In this document: positions 34,550 through 41,697 of the stretch, one piece after another | Layout: every line of letters begins with the position of its first letter | Numbering within the stretch: position 1 is the stretch's first letter | Assembly (NCBI RefSeq): GCF_022829285.1 | Contig: NZ_JAKSYI010000132.1 | Coordinates: 1 to 64,000, forward strand | DNA: 64,000 nt | From: Methylobacterium sp. J-078 | GTDB taxonomy: Bacteria; Pseudomonadota; Alphaproteobacteria; Rhizobiales; Beijerinckiaceae | Direction of reading: 5' to 3' | Position numbers and translations under genes: made by a program | Notes under the pieces: generated by a model | Database searches by the model: none | The model's input: only the letters and a program-made list of their open reading frames with translations | What the model was told of the DNA's origin: nothing

Positions 34550-34998
34550 GGCTGATTGTCCGGCAGGGAAGCATCGCAGCGAGCGGCGCGCCTGACGGAG
34601 TGATGCAAGCGAAAACCTAGCATGCCCCTTCGGTTCCTGAACTCCGGCAACGGTCACTTCGTAGCGAGCCAAGGCAATCCCGCCTGGATGAAAGGCACGA
34701 GAGACACCGCCTTCGTCGCATGAACCAGAAAAACCCTGAACTGCTATCGAAACAGCCGGTTGCTCTGCCCCGCAAGTCAGATGAAGCGCTCGGTGCCGAA
34801 TTCCGTTCCACAGGCGATGAACTTAATCCCTTGCCTCGGTACGATGCCCGACGCTGCGAAAACTCGACGACCAGACATACTTCGCAGCGGCGCTGCCTCT
34901 GCGCGCCGTCGTACGGGTATCTGCCTGAGCGCAAGCACATATTCCGGAATGCGGGACGATATCAGACTTCATGTTCTCTCGATCGAGGGGACGGTGCT
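34550..34998. other. AT-richer gap without a supported gene
   Basis: This 449-bp stretch has lower G+C and irregular codon statistics in all frames. Open frames exist (for example from 34720 on the plus strand), but their first 90 codons show no family features. It should contain the promoter of the Crp-type gene (minus strand). I recognise no element in it. Confidence 0.5.
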
Positions 34999-35340
34999 GT
35001 GCCGCTGCCGGAGCAATCTGCTGTCCGCAACCGCTTGCTCAAACGTCTTTCGCCGGGTGATTTCGCGTTGCTCCAGCCGCACATGCCGATCCGGGAGCCG
35101 TTTTTTCCCGAGCCCGGCGAGGCGTCGATCACCAAGACGGGTCCGGGCGCGATCGAGGTGGGCATCGTCGAGCCCGAGGGCGTTGTGGGAGCGACGCCGA
35201 TGCTTCTCGGCAGCGGGCTCACGCCCGACGACCGCTTCGTTCAAAACCCGAGCGGGATGATCGCCGTCGGTGTTCCGGAGATCTTGGCGGGCACCGAAAT
35301 CAGCCCGGTCGAATCCATGCGCATCATGCGTTCCTCCCGA
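34999..35340 (+). pseudogene. Remnant of a Crp/Fnr-type regulator (cNMP-binding domain only)
   Basis: The plus-strand translation reads AVRNRLLKRLSPGDFALLQPH, then jumps to FFPEPGEASITKTGPGAIEVGIVEPEGVVGATPMLLGSG and FVQNPSGMIAVGVPEIL. These pieces match, in order, the N-terminal effector domain of the large Methylobacterium/Bradyrhizobium Crp family (RNRLL-LSP-DF-LL, F-P-x-S-G-x-A-S, I-E-V-G-x-V-G-x-E-G, F-V-Q). About 15 residues are missing between the first two blocks, and the whole DNA-binding domain is absent. There is no credible start codon. It is interpreted as a decayed gene in an AT-richer patch; a functional short protein is unlikely. Confidence 0.6.
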
Positions 35341-35416
35341 GACCGAGGCCGCCCGGCTCCCTGCCGTGGTGGGCTCTTTCGAGTTGGTTCCGTGATCTGA
35401 CCGCGATAAAAAGCCT

Positions 35417-35437
35417 TTTTGCTGGTAAATAGCAAAA
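35417..35437. repeat. Short inverted repeat upstream of the ECF sigma gene
   Basis: TTTTGCT (35417-35423) and AGCAAAA (35431-35437) are exact complements with a 7-nt spacer. It could be a terminator remnant of the decayed regulator or an operator for the sigma gene. Confidence 0.4.
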
Positions 35438-35489
35438 TTCTGTACGTTTTCGTGCGATTCAGACCCTCGTTTCGACGTCTTAACCTGTG

Positions 35490-35505
35490 TTGATGCATGC
35501 ATCAA
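35490..35505. promoter_or_regulatory. Perfect 16-bp palindrome upstream of the ECF sigma gene
   Basis: TTGATGCATGCATCAA is fully self-complementary and lies 75 bp before the preferred start codon at 35581. Such a dyad could bind a dimeric regulator. It contains in-frame ATG 35497, which has no ribosome-binding site and is therefore not taken as the start. Confidence 0.5.
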
Positions 35506-35580
35506 AACGATCTTGCACAACTCAAGAACACTGGAGGAAGTCGGCTTTTACCGCTTCCGGTCGCCCTGAGAAGACACTGG

Positions 35581-36327
35581 ATGACATCGCAATCAGGATC
35601 TGATGCTCCGTCCCCAGCCCTGAACGCCGCGGCGCCCCTGCTCGCGCCCTCGATCCGACGATGTCTCGGCCAGCACCTGCGCGAGGCCTACGCCTCCCTG
35701 GAAGACGAGCGGCCCGACCGCTTCGCCGTCCTGATCGCCCGCCTGGAGGCGGTGCTGGCGGCCCGGGGCGAGACCCTCACGGCTGAGGTTCGCCAGGGGC
35801 TTCGGGACCACGCCCCGGGCCTGCGCAAGTACGCCCTGTCCCTGACCCGCGACGCCGCCCGCGCCGACGACCTCGTGCAGGACACCATGCTGCGGGCCTG
35901 GATGTACCGCGAGAGCTTCTCGCCCGGCACCAACGTCTGCGGCTGGCTCACCATCATCATGCGCAACACGTTCTACTCGGGCCAGCGCAAGCGGGTGCAC
36001 GAGGTCGAGGACAGCGACGGAAGCTACGCGGCCCAGCTGGTGACGCTGCCGGCGCAGGGGGCGGTGCTCGACCTGGAAGACGTGACCGCCGCCATCGGCC
36101 GTCTGTCGAGCACCCTGCGCCAGGCCCTCACCCTCGTGGCCATCGACAACATGACCTACGACGAGGCGGCGACCGTGATGGGCTGCAAGATCGGCACGGT
36201 GAAGAGCCGGGTCTGGCGGGCCCGCGAGAGCCTGGCCGCCCTCGTCGGCTACTCCGCCGACGAGATCGGGCCCGACCGCCTCACGAACGCCGTCCTCGGC
36301 GAAGCGGGCCTGCAGGCGCGGGCCTGA
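35581..36327 (+). CDS. ECF-family RNA polymerase sigma factor (EcfG-like paralogue)
   Basis: Sigma factor of 248 residues. Region 2 (about 72-140) shows LRKYALSLTRDAARADDLVQDTMLRAWMYRESF and GTNVCGWLTIIMRNTFYSGQRKR. Region 4 (about 168-222) shows RLSSTLRQALTLVAIDNMTYDEAATVMGCKIGTVKSRVWRARESL. It resembles EcfG/RpoE-type factors of alphaproteobacteria. No anti-sigma or NepR/PhyR gene is adjacent, so it is probably a secondary paralogue rather than the main general-stress sigma. The long N-terminal extension (about 70 residues) is unusual for the family. Start 35581 is chosen because GAGAAG precedes it; the frame opens earlier at 35497 within a palindrome. Confidence 0.88.
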   Translation: MTSQSGSDAPSPALNAAAPLLAPSIRRCLGQHLREAYASLEDERPDRFAVLIARLEAVLAARGETLTAEVRQGLRDHAPGLRKYALSLTRDAARADDLVQDTMLRAWMYRESFSPGTNVCGWLTIIMRNTFYSGQRKRVHEVEDSDGSYAAQLVTLPAQGAVLDLEDVTAAIGRLSSTLRQALTLVAIDNMTYDEAATVMGCKIGTVKSRVWRARESLAALVGYSADEIGPDRLTNAVLGEAGLQARA

Positions 36328-36360
36328 ACTGGCGCCGCGCGGGTCTGACGGGGCGCCCTT

Positions 36361-36467
36361 CTAAGCAGGTTCGCGTTGGCAAGCCAACGCTTCACCCTGC
36401 TTAGCTCTTTGATATGTCGCAGGTTTTAGCCGCAAAACCGGCGACCACTTTTGCGAAACCTGCTTAG
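36361..36467. repeat. Nested inverted repeats with three copies of CTAAGCAGG
   Basis: CTAAGCAGG (36361-36369) pairs with CCTGCTTAG (36396-36404) and encloses a second hairpin GCGTTGGC-AA-GCCAACGC (36373-36390). A third copy CCTGCTTAG is at 36459-36467. GCAGGTTT (36419-36426) pairs with AAACCTGC (36456-36463). The block lies between the ECF sigma stop and the convergent mgtE stop and probably ends transcription on both sides. It looks like a dispersed palindromic element. Confidence 0.65.
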
Positions 36468-37834
36468 AGCAGCGTCCCGCGCAGGATCAGCATCGCGACC
36501 GAGAAGTAGATGACGAGCCCCGTGACGTCGACGAGGGTCGCCACGAAGGGGGCCGAGGCGGTGGCGGGGTCGAAGCCGAGGCGCTGCAGCAGGAACGGCA
36601 GCATCGAGCCGGTGAGCGAGCCGAATGTGACGATGCCCACCAGGGCCGCCCCGACGGTGGCCGCGACCAGGGGCCAGTGCACGCCGTAATCGTAGAGCCC
36701 GGTCTTCTGCCAGACCACGATGCGCACGATGCCGATCGCACCCAGAATCGTGCCGAGCACGAGGCCGGTGGGGAGTTCCCGCAGGGCCACCCGCCACCAG
36801 TCGCGCAGGCGCACCTCGTGCAGCGCCAGGGCGCGGATGAGGAGCGAGGTGGCCTGGCTGCCGGAATTGCCGCCCGAGCTCATGATCAGCGGGATGAACA
36901 GGGTCAGCACGATGGCCTTCTCGAGTTCGCCCTCGAAGCCCTGCATGGCGGTCGCGGTCATCATCTCGCCGAGGAACAGGGCGCAGAGCCAGCCCGCCCG
37001 CTTGCGGATCATCGTTCCGAAGCGGATGTCCATGTAGGGCTCGGGCAGCGCCTCCATGCCGCCGAAGCGCTGCACGTCCTGCGTCTGCTTCTCGACCATG
37101 GCGTCGATCATGTCGTCCACGGTGACGATGCCGATGAGGTGGCCGACCGCGTCGATGACCGGGAGCGCCAGGAGGTCGTATTTCGAGATCAGGCGGGCGG
37201 CCTCCTCGCGGCTCGCGGTGGGCGAGACCGCGAGCGGGCGCCGGTTCGGCGCCACCGAGAGCACGTTGTCCCCCGGCTGGCCGGTGATCAGCCGGCGCAG
37301 GGGGACCGCCTTGGTCAGCGCGCGGGTGCGCGGGTCGAGGACGAAGATCGCGTAGATGGTCTCGCGGGTCTTCTCCACCTGCCGGACGTGGTCGAGGGTC
37401 TGCTGGACCGTCCAGTTGCCCGGCACCGCGACGAACTCCGTCGTCATCAGCGAGCCCACGGTCTCCTCGCCGTAGGCACTGAGCTGGTCCACGGCGCCCC
37501 GCGTCTCCGCATCGAGGCGGGCGCGCAGGTCGGAGCGCCCCGGCTCCTCGATCTCGCGGAAGATGTCGGTGATCCGGTCGGCCGACATGCCCGACAGGAA
37601 CGAGGCGACCCGGTCGCGCGGCAGCATCTCGATGATGTCGGCGGCGCGGTCGAGCTCCGGCTGATCGAGCACCTCGATCGCCCGCTCCTGCGACAGGCCG
37701 AGCAGGATCGCGGCCGCGACCTCGGGTGCCTCCTCGTTCAGGGCCTCGACGATGTCGGGGGCGCGCTCGTCCGACAGGCGTGCGGCGAGCACCGCCGGAT
37801 CGATGCCGGAGGGGAAGGGGGCGATCTCGTTCAT
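36464..37834 (-). CDS. mgtE: Magnesium transporter MgtE
   Basis: Mg2+ channel/transporter of 456 residues, normal for the family. A cytoplasmic N domain of helical repeats (about 10-135; VAAAILLGLSQERAIEVLDQ, LPRDRVASFLSGMSADRITDI) is followed by two CBS domains (about 140-265; SLMTTEFVAVP and ALPVIDAVGHLIGIVTVDDMID). Five membrane helices (about 288-456) carry the pore motif PLIMSSGGNSGSQATSLLIRALALHEV. The cytoplasmic domains gate the channel according to intracellular Mg2+. The ribosome-binding site and ATG are duplicated just upstream (37830-37858). The gene is monocistronic, ending in the palindromic block 36361-36467. Confidence 0.95.
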   Translation of the reverse strand: MNEIAPFPSGIDPAVLAARLSDERAPDIVEALNEEAPEVAAAILLGLSQERAIEVLDQPELDRAADIIEMLPRDRVASFLSGMSADRITDIFREIEEPGRSDLRARLDAETRGAVDQLSAYGEETVGSLMTTEFVAVPGNWTVQQTLDHVRQVEKTRETIYAIFVLDPRTRALTKAVPLRRLITGQPGDNVLSVAPNRRPLAVSPTASREEAARLISKYDLLALPVIDAVGHLIGIVTVDDMIDAMVEKQTQDVQRFGGMEALPEPYMDIRFGTMIRKRAGWLCALFLGEMMTATAMQGFEGELEKAIVLTLFIPLIMSSGGNSGSQATSLLIRALALHEVRLRDWWRVALRELPTGLVLGTILGAIGIVRIVVWQKTGLYDYGVHWPLVAATVGAALVGIVTFGSLTGSMLPFLLQRLGFDPATASAPFVATLVDVTGLVIYFSVAMLILRGTLL

Positions 37835-37858
37835 GGGCTCACCTTCATGGGCTCACCT
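37830..37858 (-). repeat. Tandem duplication of ribosome-binding site and start codon at mgtE, creating a 5-codon upstream ORF
   Basis: TTCATGGGCTCACCT occurs twice at a 14-bp period (37830-37844 and 37844-37858). On the minus strand this gives AGGTGAGCCC-ATG twice. The upstream ATG (37848) starts a reading frame Met-Lys-Val-Ser-Pro-stop whose TGA overlaps the mgtE ATG as ATGA. It could couple or modulate mgtE translation (inference). Confidence 0.6.
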
Positions 37859-38167
37859 GGGCTTGGTGGCGCGATCCTGGCCGCGCCTCGCCGTGGCGGG
37901 CCGGTCCGCGCCGGCCGCCGCGCGGGAGCCCGGGGGGCCTTCAGCGTCGGGAGACGGGAGCGGATGCGGCCGCGCACGGCGCGGGCGATCGGTCTGGCGA
38001 TCGGTCTGGACTGTCGCTGGGCATGGGGTTCGTCGATGGGGAGCCGGGACGCGCACCGGCCCGTGAATCACGGGCGGTGGCGCTCGGCGGCGCGTGAGTG
38101 CGCCTCGTCGCCCGCCTGCGTCAAGCCCGAAACGCGGGGGCCGAACGATGCGCCTCGGCTGCGTTGC
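37859..38167. other. Upstream region of mgtE, no gene recognised
   Basis: This 309-bp, very GC-rich stretch separates the mgtE start from the diguanylate cyclase stop. It must contain the mgtE promoter. I see no clear -35/-10 pair, no terminator with a T-run, and nothing that I can identify as a Mg2+-sensing leader. Confidence 0.4.
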
Positions 38168-39538
38168 TCAAATGCGTTGGCGTCTCCGATCGCGGCCTGT
38201 GTGGGAGCGAGGGTAATCGGTCGCGTCCCCGGCAGGGACGAGGCCAGTCCGTGCCGTCGCTGAGGTTGCGGCCGACGCGGCGGCGCCCGACACCGGCGGG
38301 TCGTCGCAGACGCCGATCAGACGGTCTCGTCCAGCCGTCTTCGCGCTGTAGAGGCGAAGGTCCGCGGCGCGCAGCGCACCCGCGAAGTCCATGTCCGGCG
38401 TCACCGGAACGAGGCCCGCGCTGGCCGTGACGGACCGGTCCACGTCCGGGACGTCGCGGGCGACCCGCTCAGGAATCAGGCTGCGCAGGATCTCGGCCTC
38501 CGCCGCGGCCCGGTCGCCGTAGAACAGCAGAGCGAATTCCTCGCCGCCGATCCGCGCCGCGAAGGCCTCGCCCGATGCGAGCGCGGCGGCGGCGGCGGTG
38601 AGCACCGCGTCGCCGCGCTCGTGGCCGAAGCGGTCGTTGATCTGCTTGAAATGGTCGATGTCGAGGATGGCGAGGGCCTTCGGACGATGCTGGACGAACT
38701 GTGCCTCGAGGCCGCGCCGGTTGTAGAGGCCGGTCAGCGGGTCGGTGCGCGCCATTCTGTCGAGTACCGTGGCGAGGGTCCGCGCCTCGTCATGCTCGCG
38801 TTTCAGCCGCATGAAGCGATCACCGGCCTCGACGGTCGAGAGGAGCATCTCGATCGCCAGGGCGGTGAAGAGCGCATAGAGGAACAGACCGAACGGCCGT
38901 CCCAGCACGATGTCGTGGAAGAGGCTGATGCCGCACACCGTCAGCACGCCCGTCCAGGCCGCCGCCTGGAGACAGGCCGTGCGGCTGCCCCGGCGGATCG
39001 CCTGCGCCAACGCCGCGCAGAGGAGCGCGAGGATGCCGAGCAGGACAGCGTTCCGGTAGGCCATGTAGAGCGGCGGACAGGCGCTCAGGAGCATGGCCGG
39101 AGTCGTCGTCGCAACCATCACGGGCTGCCAGCGCAGCATCCGGTGAAGCGTGGCGCCGGTCATCGCGGGCCCCAGGAGGGCGCCCAGGAACAGGCCGATC
39201 ATCGCGATCGATCCGTCGAACAGCAGGTTGATCAGGATCTGCCGCGCCGTGCCGTCGCCGCGCAACCAGGGGCCGAGGGGCAACGACGACAGGCTGACGG
39301 TCAAGCCGACGAGCAGGATCACGCGCGCGGCCTGCCAGAGGAGGAGGCGCTCGCGCAGGATCGCGAAGAAGACGAGGTTGTAGGCCCCCGTCAGCAGGAG
39401 GAACCCCAGGAAGGCCCCCGTCAGCACGCCGGGCCAGTCCAGCGACGTCCCCGCAGCGAAGCTGGATTGCGCGCTTGCCGGGGAACTGCCGAGGAGAAGC
39501 AGGCCGGCGACGCCCCACATCCCGATCGCCCGACTCAT
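38168..39538 (-). CDS. Membrane-bound diguanylate cyclase (7TM-type sensor plus GGDEF)
   Basis: Predicted c-di-GMP synthase of 456 residues. A signal-like first helix is followed by seven hydrophobic segments (about 35-225), opening LTGAFLGFLLLTGAYNLVFF like 7TMR-DISM membrane domains. A short helical linker leads to the GGDEF domain (about 262-420), with DPLTGLYNRRGLEAQF, the substrate region DIDHFKQINDRFGHERGD and the active-site variant GGEEF. The product-inhibition RxxD motif is absent, so feedback inhibition is not expected. The C-terminal 35 residues are low complexity. The start is uncertain (39538 or 39580); the family-like sequence begins after 39538. No phosphodiesterase gene is nearby. 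Confidence 0.88.
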   Translation of the reverse strand: MSRAIGMWGVAGLLLLGSSPASAQSSFAAGTSLDWPGVLTGAFLGFLLLTGAYNLVFFAILRERLLLWQAARVILLVGLTVSLSSLPLGPWLRGDGTARQILINLLFDGSIAMIGLFLGALLGPAMTGATLHRMLRWQPVMVATTTPAMLLSACPPLYMAYRNAVLLGILALLCAALAQAIRRGSRTACLQAAAWTGVLTVCGISLFHDIVLGRPFGLFLYALFTALAIEMLLSTVEAGDRFMRLKREHDEARTLATVLDRMARTDPLTGLYNRRGLEAQFVQHRPKALAILDIDHFKQINDRFGHERGDAVLTAAAAALASGEAFAARIGGEEFALLFYGDRAAAEAEILRSLIPERVARDVPDVDRSVTASAGLVPVTPDMDFAGALRAADLRLYSAKTAGRDRLIGVCDDPPVSGAAASAATSATARTGLVPAGDATDYPRSHTGRDRRRQRI

Positions 39539-40064
39539 GCGTGTGTCTTCGCCGGTATCTCCTTGCACGTTCCGGTTCATGGTCCGACAGGTGCCCCGGC
39601 TGTCCACCGGGGCCTTGGAATGTTGCCAGGGTTCCGATCTCGACCGATCGCGGACCCGGGTTGCGCATCCTGTCACTGCCTTCGCCTCGCGTGATGTGAC
39701 GCGACGGGGAACGCGCCGCCAACGTGCCGGCGGAGGTGTTACGCCACGTGGATTCGTCTGAGGAGTCACACTTGGCCGCGTCCGCGCGGCGCGCCGCTCT
39801 GGCGCACGCTGGGCGACGTCGGCCTGCCGGTACCGCCGACGGGTCGGTGTATCCTGCCGAGGCCACCCGGGGATGGGCCGGTGCGCGCCTTCCGATTCCG
39901 GGATAGTGGCACCATATGTCTGATGGCCGGACGTATTTCGCGGGCGCAGCACGGATCGGGCCGGCGTGACGCGCGATCCTATGAGAAATATAAGTGTAGT
40001 GCCCACTTGTGTTGTGCCCAACACAACGGCATATCAAGGGCGTCGAACACGAAGGAGTTCCCCC
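39539..40064. other. Divergent promoter region with dyad upstream of pqqA
   Basis: This 526-bp gap separates the diguanylate cyclase gene from the first pqqA. Its last 90 bp are AT-richer and contain a perfect inverted repeat TTGTGTTG-TGCC-CAACACAA (40007-40026), with 38 bp between it and the pqqA ATG. The dyad could be an operator or a leader hairpin. No protein-coding gene is supported in the gap. Confidence 0.5.
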
Positions 40065-40154
40065 ATGAAGTGGTCCGCCCCCGTCGTCCAGGAAGTCTGC
40101 GTCGGCATGGAAGTCACCAGCTACGAGTCGGCCGAGATCGATCCCTTCAACTAA
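40065..40154 (+). CDS. pqqA: PqqA, precursor peptide of pyrroloquinoline quinone (copy 1)
   Basis: Ribosomally made precursor of 29 residues. The core EVTSYES contains Glu16 and Tyr20, the two residues that PqqE cross-links and that become PQQ. The N-terminus MKWSAPVVQEVCVGM is typical of Methylobacterium PqqA. GAAGGAG 8 bp upstream of the ATG is an excellent ribosome-binding site. A second, nearly identical gene follows 69 bp later. No pqqB, C, D or E is present in the window, so maturation would depend on enzymes encoded elsewhere. PQQ is the cofactor of methanol and other dehydrogenases. Confidence 0.93.
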   Translation: MKWSAPVVQEVCVGMEVTSYESAEIDPFN

Positions 40155-40223
40155 GGGCGCGGCCTTCGGCTGAACCCGCCCGCTCCGCCCGGATCGGGCT
40201 CCAACCCAACCAGGAGAAACGTC

Positions 40224-40313
40224 ATGAAGTGGTCTGCCCCCATCGTCCAGGAAATCTGCGTCGGCATGGAAGTCACCAGCTACGAGTCCGCCGAGATCGA
40301 TACCTTCAACTGA
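40224..40313 (+). CDS. pqqA: PqqA, precursor peptide of pyrroloquinoline quinone (copy 2)
   Basis: Second precursor of 29 residues, identical to copy 1 except Ile7 and Ile11 for Val and Thr27 for Pro. Glu16 and Tyr20 are kept. It has its own ribosome-binding site (CAGGAG 8 bp before ATG) and is followed by a terminator hairpin at 40355-40384, so the two genes probably form one short transcript. The differences are conservative, which argues that both copies remain under selection. Two copies raise precursor dosage, as seen in several PQQ producers (inference). Confidence 0.93.
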   Translation: MKWSAPIVQEICVGMEVTSYESAEIDTFN

Positions 40314-40354
40314 GGGTGATCGCGGGCTGCGTTCGCGGGGCCTGCTGATCCGGG

Positions 40355-40387
40355 AGGGGCGTCATCCGAGAGGATGGCGCCCCTTTC
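40355..40387. terminator. Terminator after the pqqA pair
   Basis: AGGGGCGTCATCC (40355-40367) pairs with GGATGGCGCCCCT (40372-40384) around GAGA with one G-T wobble, followed by TTTC. It lies between pqqA copy 2 and the convergent dinB stop (40401) and could serve both. Confidence 0.75.
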
Positions 40388-40400
40388 GTTTGCCGATCCT

Positions 40401-41498
40401 TCAGAGCGCCAGGCCGAGCTGGCGCGGTTCTGGTGCCGGGCCGTGCTCCAGGCCCGAGAGCGAGACGCCGAGGAGGCGCACGCTGCGCCGGAGCGGGAAG
40501 GCCTCGCGCAGGAGCGCCAGCACGATGCGCTCCAGATCGTCCCGGTCCGGTACGAAGCCCGGCAGGGAGCGCGCCCGGGTGATCTGCTCGAAATCCGCGA
40601 ACTTCACCTTCAGGGTCACGGTCCGGGCCCGCACCTCCTTGGCCATGGCGGCGCCCCAGACCTTGTCGAGGATCGGCGCGAGCCGGCCGGCGAGCACGGC
40701 GTAGTCTGCCGAATCCTCCGAGAAGGTGTTCTCCGCGCCGATGGACTTCCGGATCCGGTTGACGCGCACCGGGCGCTCGTCGATGCCGCGCGCCACCCCG
40801 TAATAATAGGGCGCCGAGGCGCCGAACCGGGCGACGAGATCGTCGAGGCTCAGCGCCCGCAGGTCGCGGCCGGTGAGGATGCCGAGCGCCTTCATCCGCG
40901 CCTCCGTCACCGGCCCGACCCCGTGGAAGCGCCCGATCGGCAGGTCCTCCACGAAGGCCGGCCCCATGGCGGGCGTGATCACGAAGAGCGCGTCCGGCTT
41001 GCGGAAATCCGAGGCGACCTTGGCCAGGAACTTGTTGTAGGAGACGCCGGCCGAGGCCACGAGCCCGGTCCGCTCGCGGATCGCGGCCCGGATCGCGCGG
41101 GCCACCTCCGTGGCGGTGGCCAGCCCCTGCCGGTTCCGCGTCACGTCGAGATAGGCCTCGTCGAGGGCGACCGGCTCGATGAGGTCGGTGTGCTCGGCAA
41201 AGACCGCCCGAATCTGCTCCGAGATCGCCCGGTAGACGTCGAAGCGCGGTTTCACGAAGACGAGGTCCGGGCACAGCCGCCGCGCCGTGACCGAGGGCAT
41301 GGCCGAGCGCACCCCGAACACCCGCGCCTCGTAGCTCGCCGCCGCCACCACGCCGCGCTCGCGCGAGCCGCCCACCGCCACGGGGCGCCCGCGTAGCTCC
41401 GGATCGTCGCGCTGCTCCACGGAGGCGTAGAACGCGTCCATGTCGATGTGGATGATCTTGCGGGTCGTTTCCCCACCGTCCGGCTGCATCGCGGACAT
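40401..41498 (-). CDS. dinB: DNA polymerase IV
   Basis: Y-family translesion polymerase of 365 residues. The catalytic motifs are IIHIDMDAFYASVEQRDDP (about 15-33), SYEARVFGVRSAMPS (about 55-69) and ALDEAYLDVT (about 110-119), giving the three acidic metal ligands. The thumb/little-finger region has GVSYNKFLAKVASDFRKPD and GRFHGVGPVTEARM. The C-terminus QLGLAL fits a beta-clamp-binding motif. It copies past damaged bases with low fidelity and is usually SOS-linked; I see no clear LexA box upstream. It is divergent from the DHH phosphoesterase gene at 199 bp. Confidence 0.95.
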   Translation of the reverse strand: MSAMQPDGGETTRKIIHIDMDAFYASVEQRDDPELRGRPVAVGGSRERGVVAAASYEARVFGVRSAMPSVTARRLCPDLVFVKPRFDVYRAISEQIRAVFAEHTDLIEPVALDEAYLDVTRNRQGLATATEVARAIRAAIRERTGLVASAGVSYNKFLAKVASDFRKPDALFVITPAMGPAFVEDLPIGRFHGVGPVTEARMKALGILTGRDLRALSLDDLVARFGASAPYYYGVARGIDERPVRVNRIRKSIGAENTFSEDSADYAVLAGRLAPILDKVWGAAMAKEVRARTVTLKVKFADFEQITRARSLPGFVPDRDDLERIVLALLREAFPLRRSVRLLGVSLSGLEHGPAPEPRQLGLAL

Positions 41499-41697
41499 GC
41501 CTCCTCGCCCTGATCCGGCATTCGTTCGTGGTCTGTTCGCACAATCCCGGTTCGCGTCCGGGAATCAAGCCCGCCCCGCGCATGATCCACCGGCGAACCG
41601 TTCGCCGGTCAGGGGGCTCGCCGCGGCGCCGCTCCTGCCGCATAAGGCGGCCGAGACATCGCGGCCCAGACCCCGCGAATCGCCCGAGGACCGCGCC

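Noticed and set aside
34720..35400. An intact 226-residue protein
   Set aside because: Its first 90 codons lack any family features or coding character, and the rest matches only scattered blocks of a Crp effector domain, so a pseudogene call is safer.
37859..38167. A Mg2+ riboswitch upstream of mgtE
   Set aside because: I could not find the conserved M-box features or a terminator with a T-run. The region is GC-rich with no convincing fold by eye.
39881..40348. A 155-codon plus-strand frame covering the pqqA region
   Set aside because: It reads the duplicated pqqA segments in a shifted frame and produces repeated Arg/His-rich text. The PqqA frames with ribosome-binding sites explain the conservation.
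40065..40400. A complete pqqABCDE operon
   Set aside because: Only two precursor genes are present. The following gene is dinB on the other strand and no PqqB, C, D or E motifs occur in the window.
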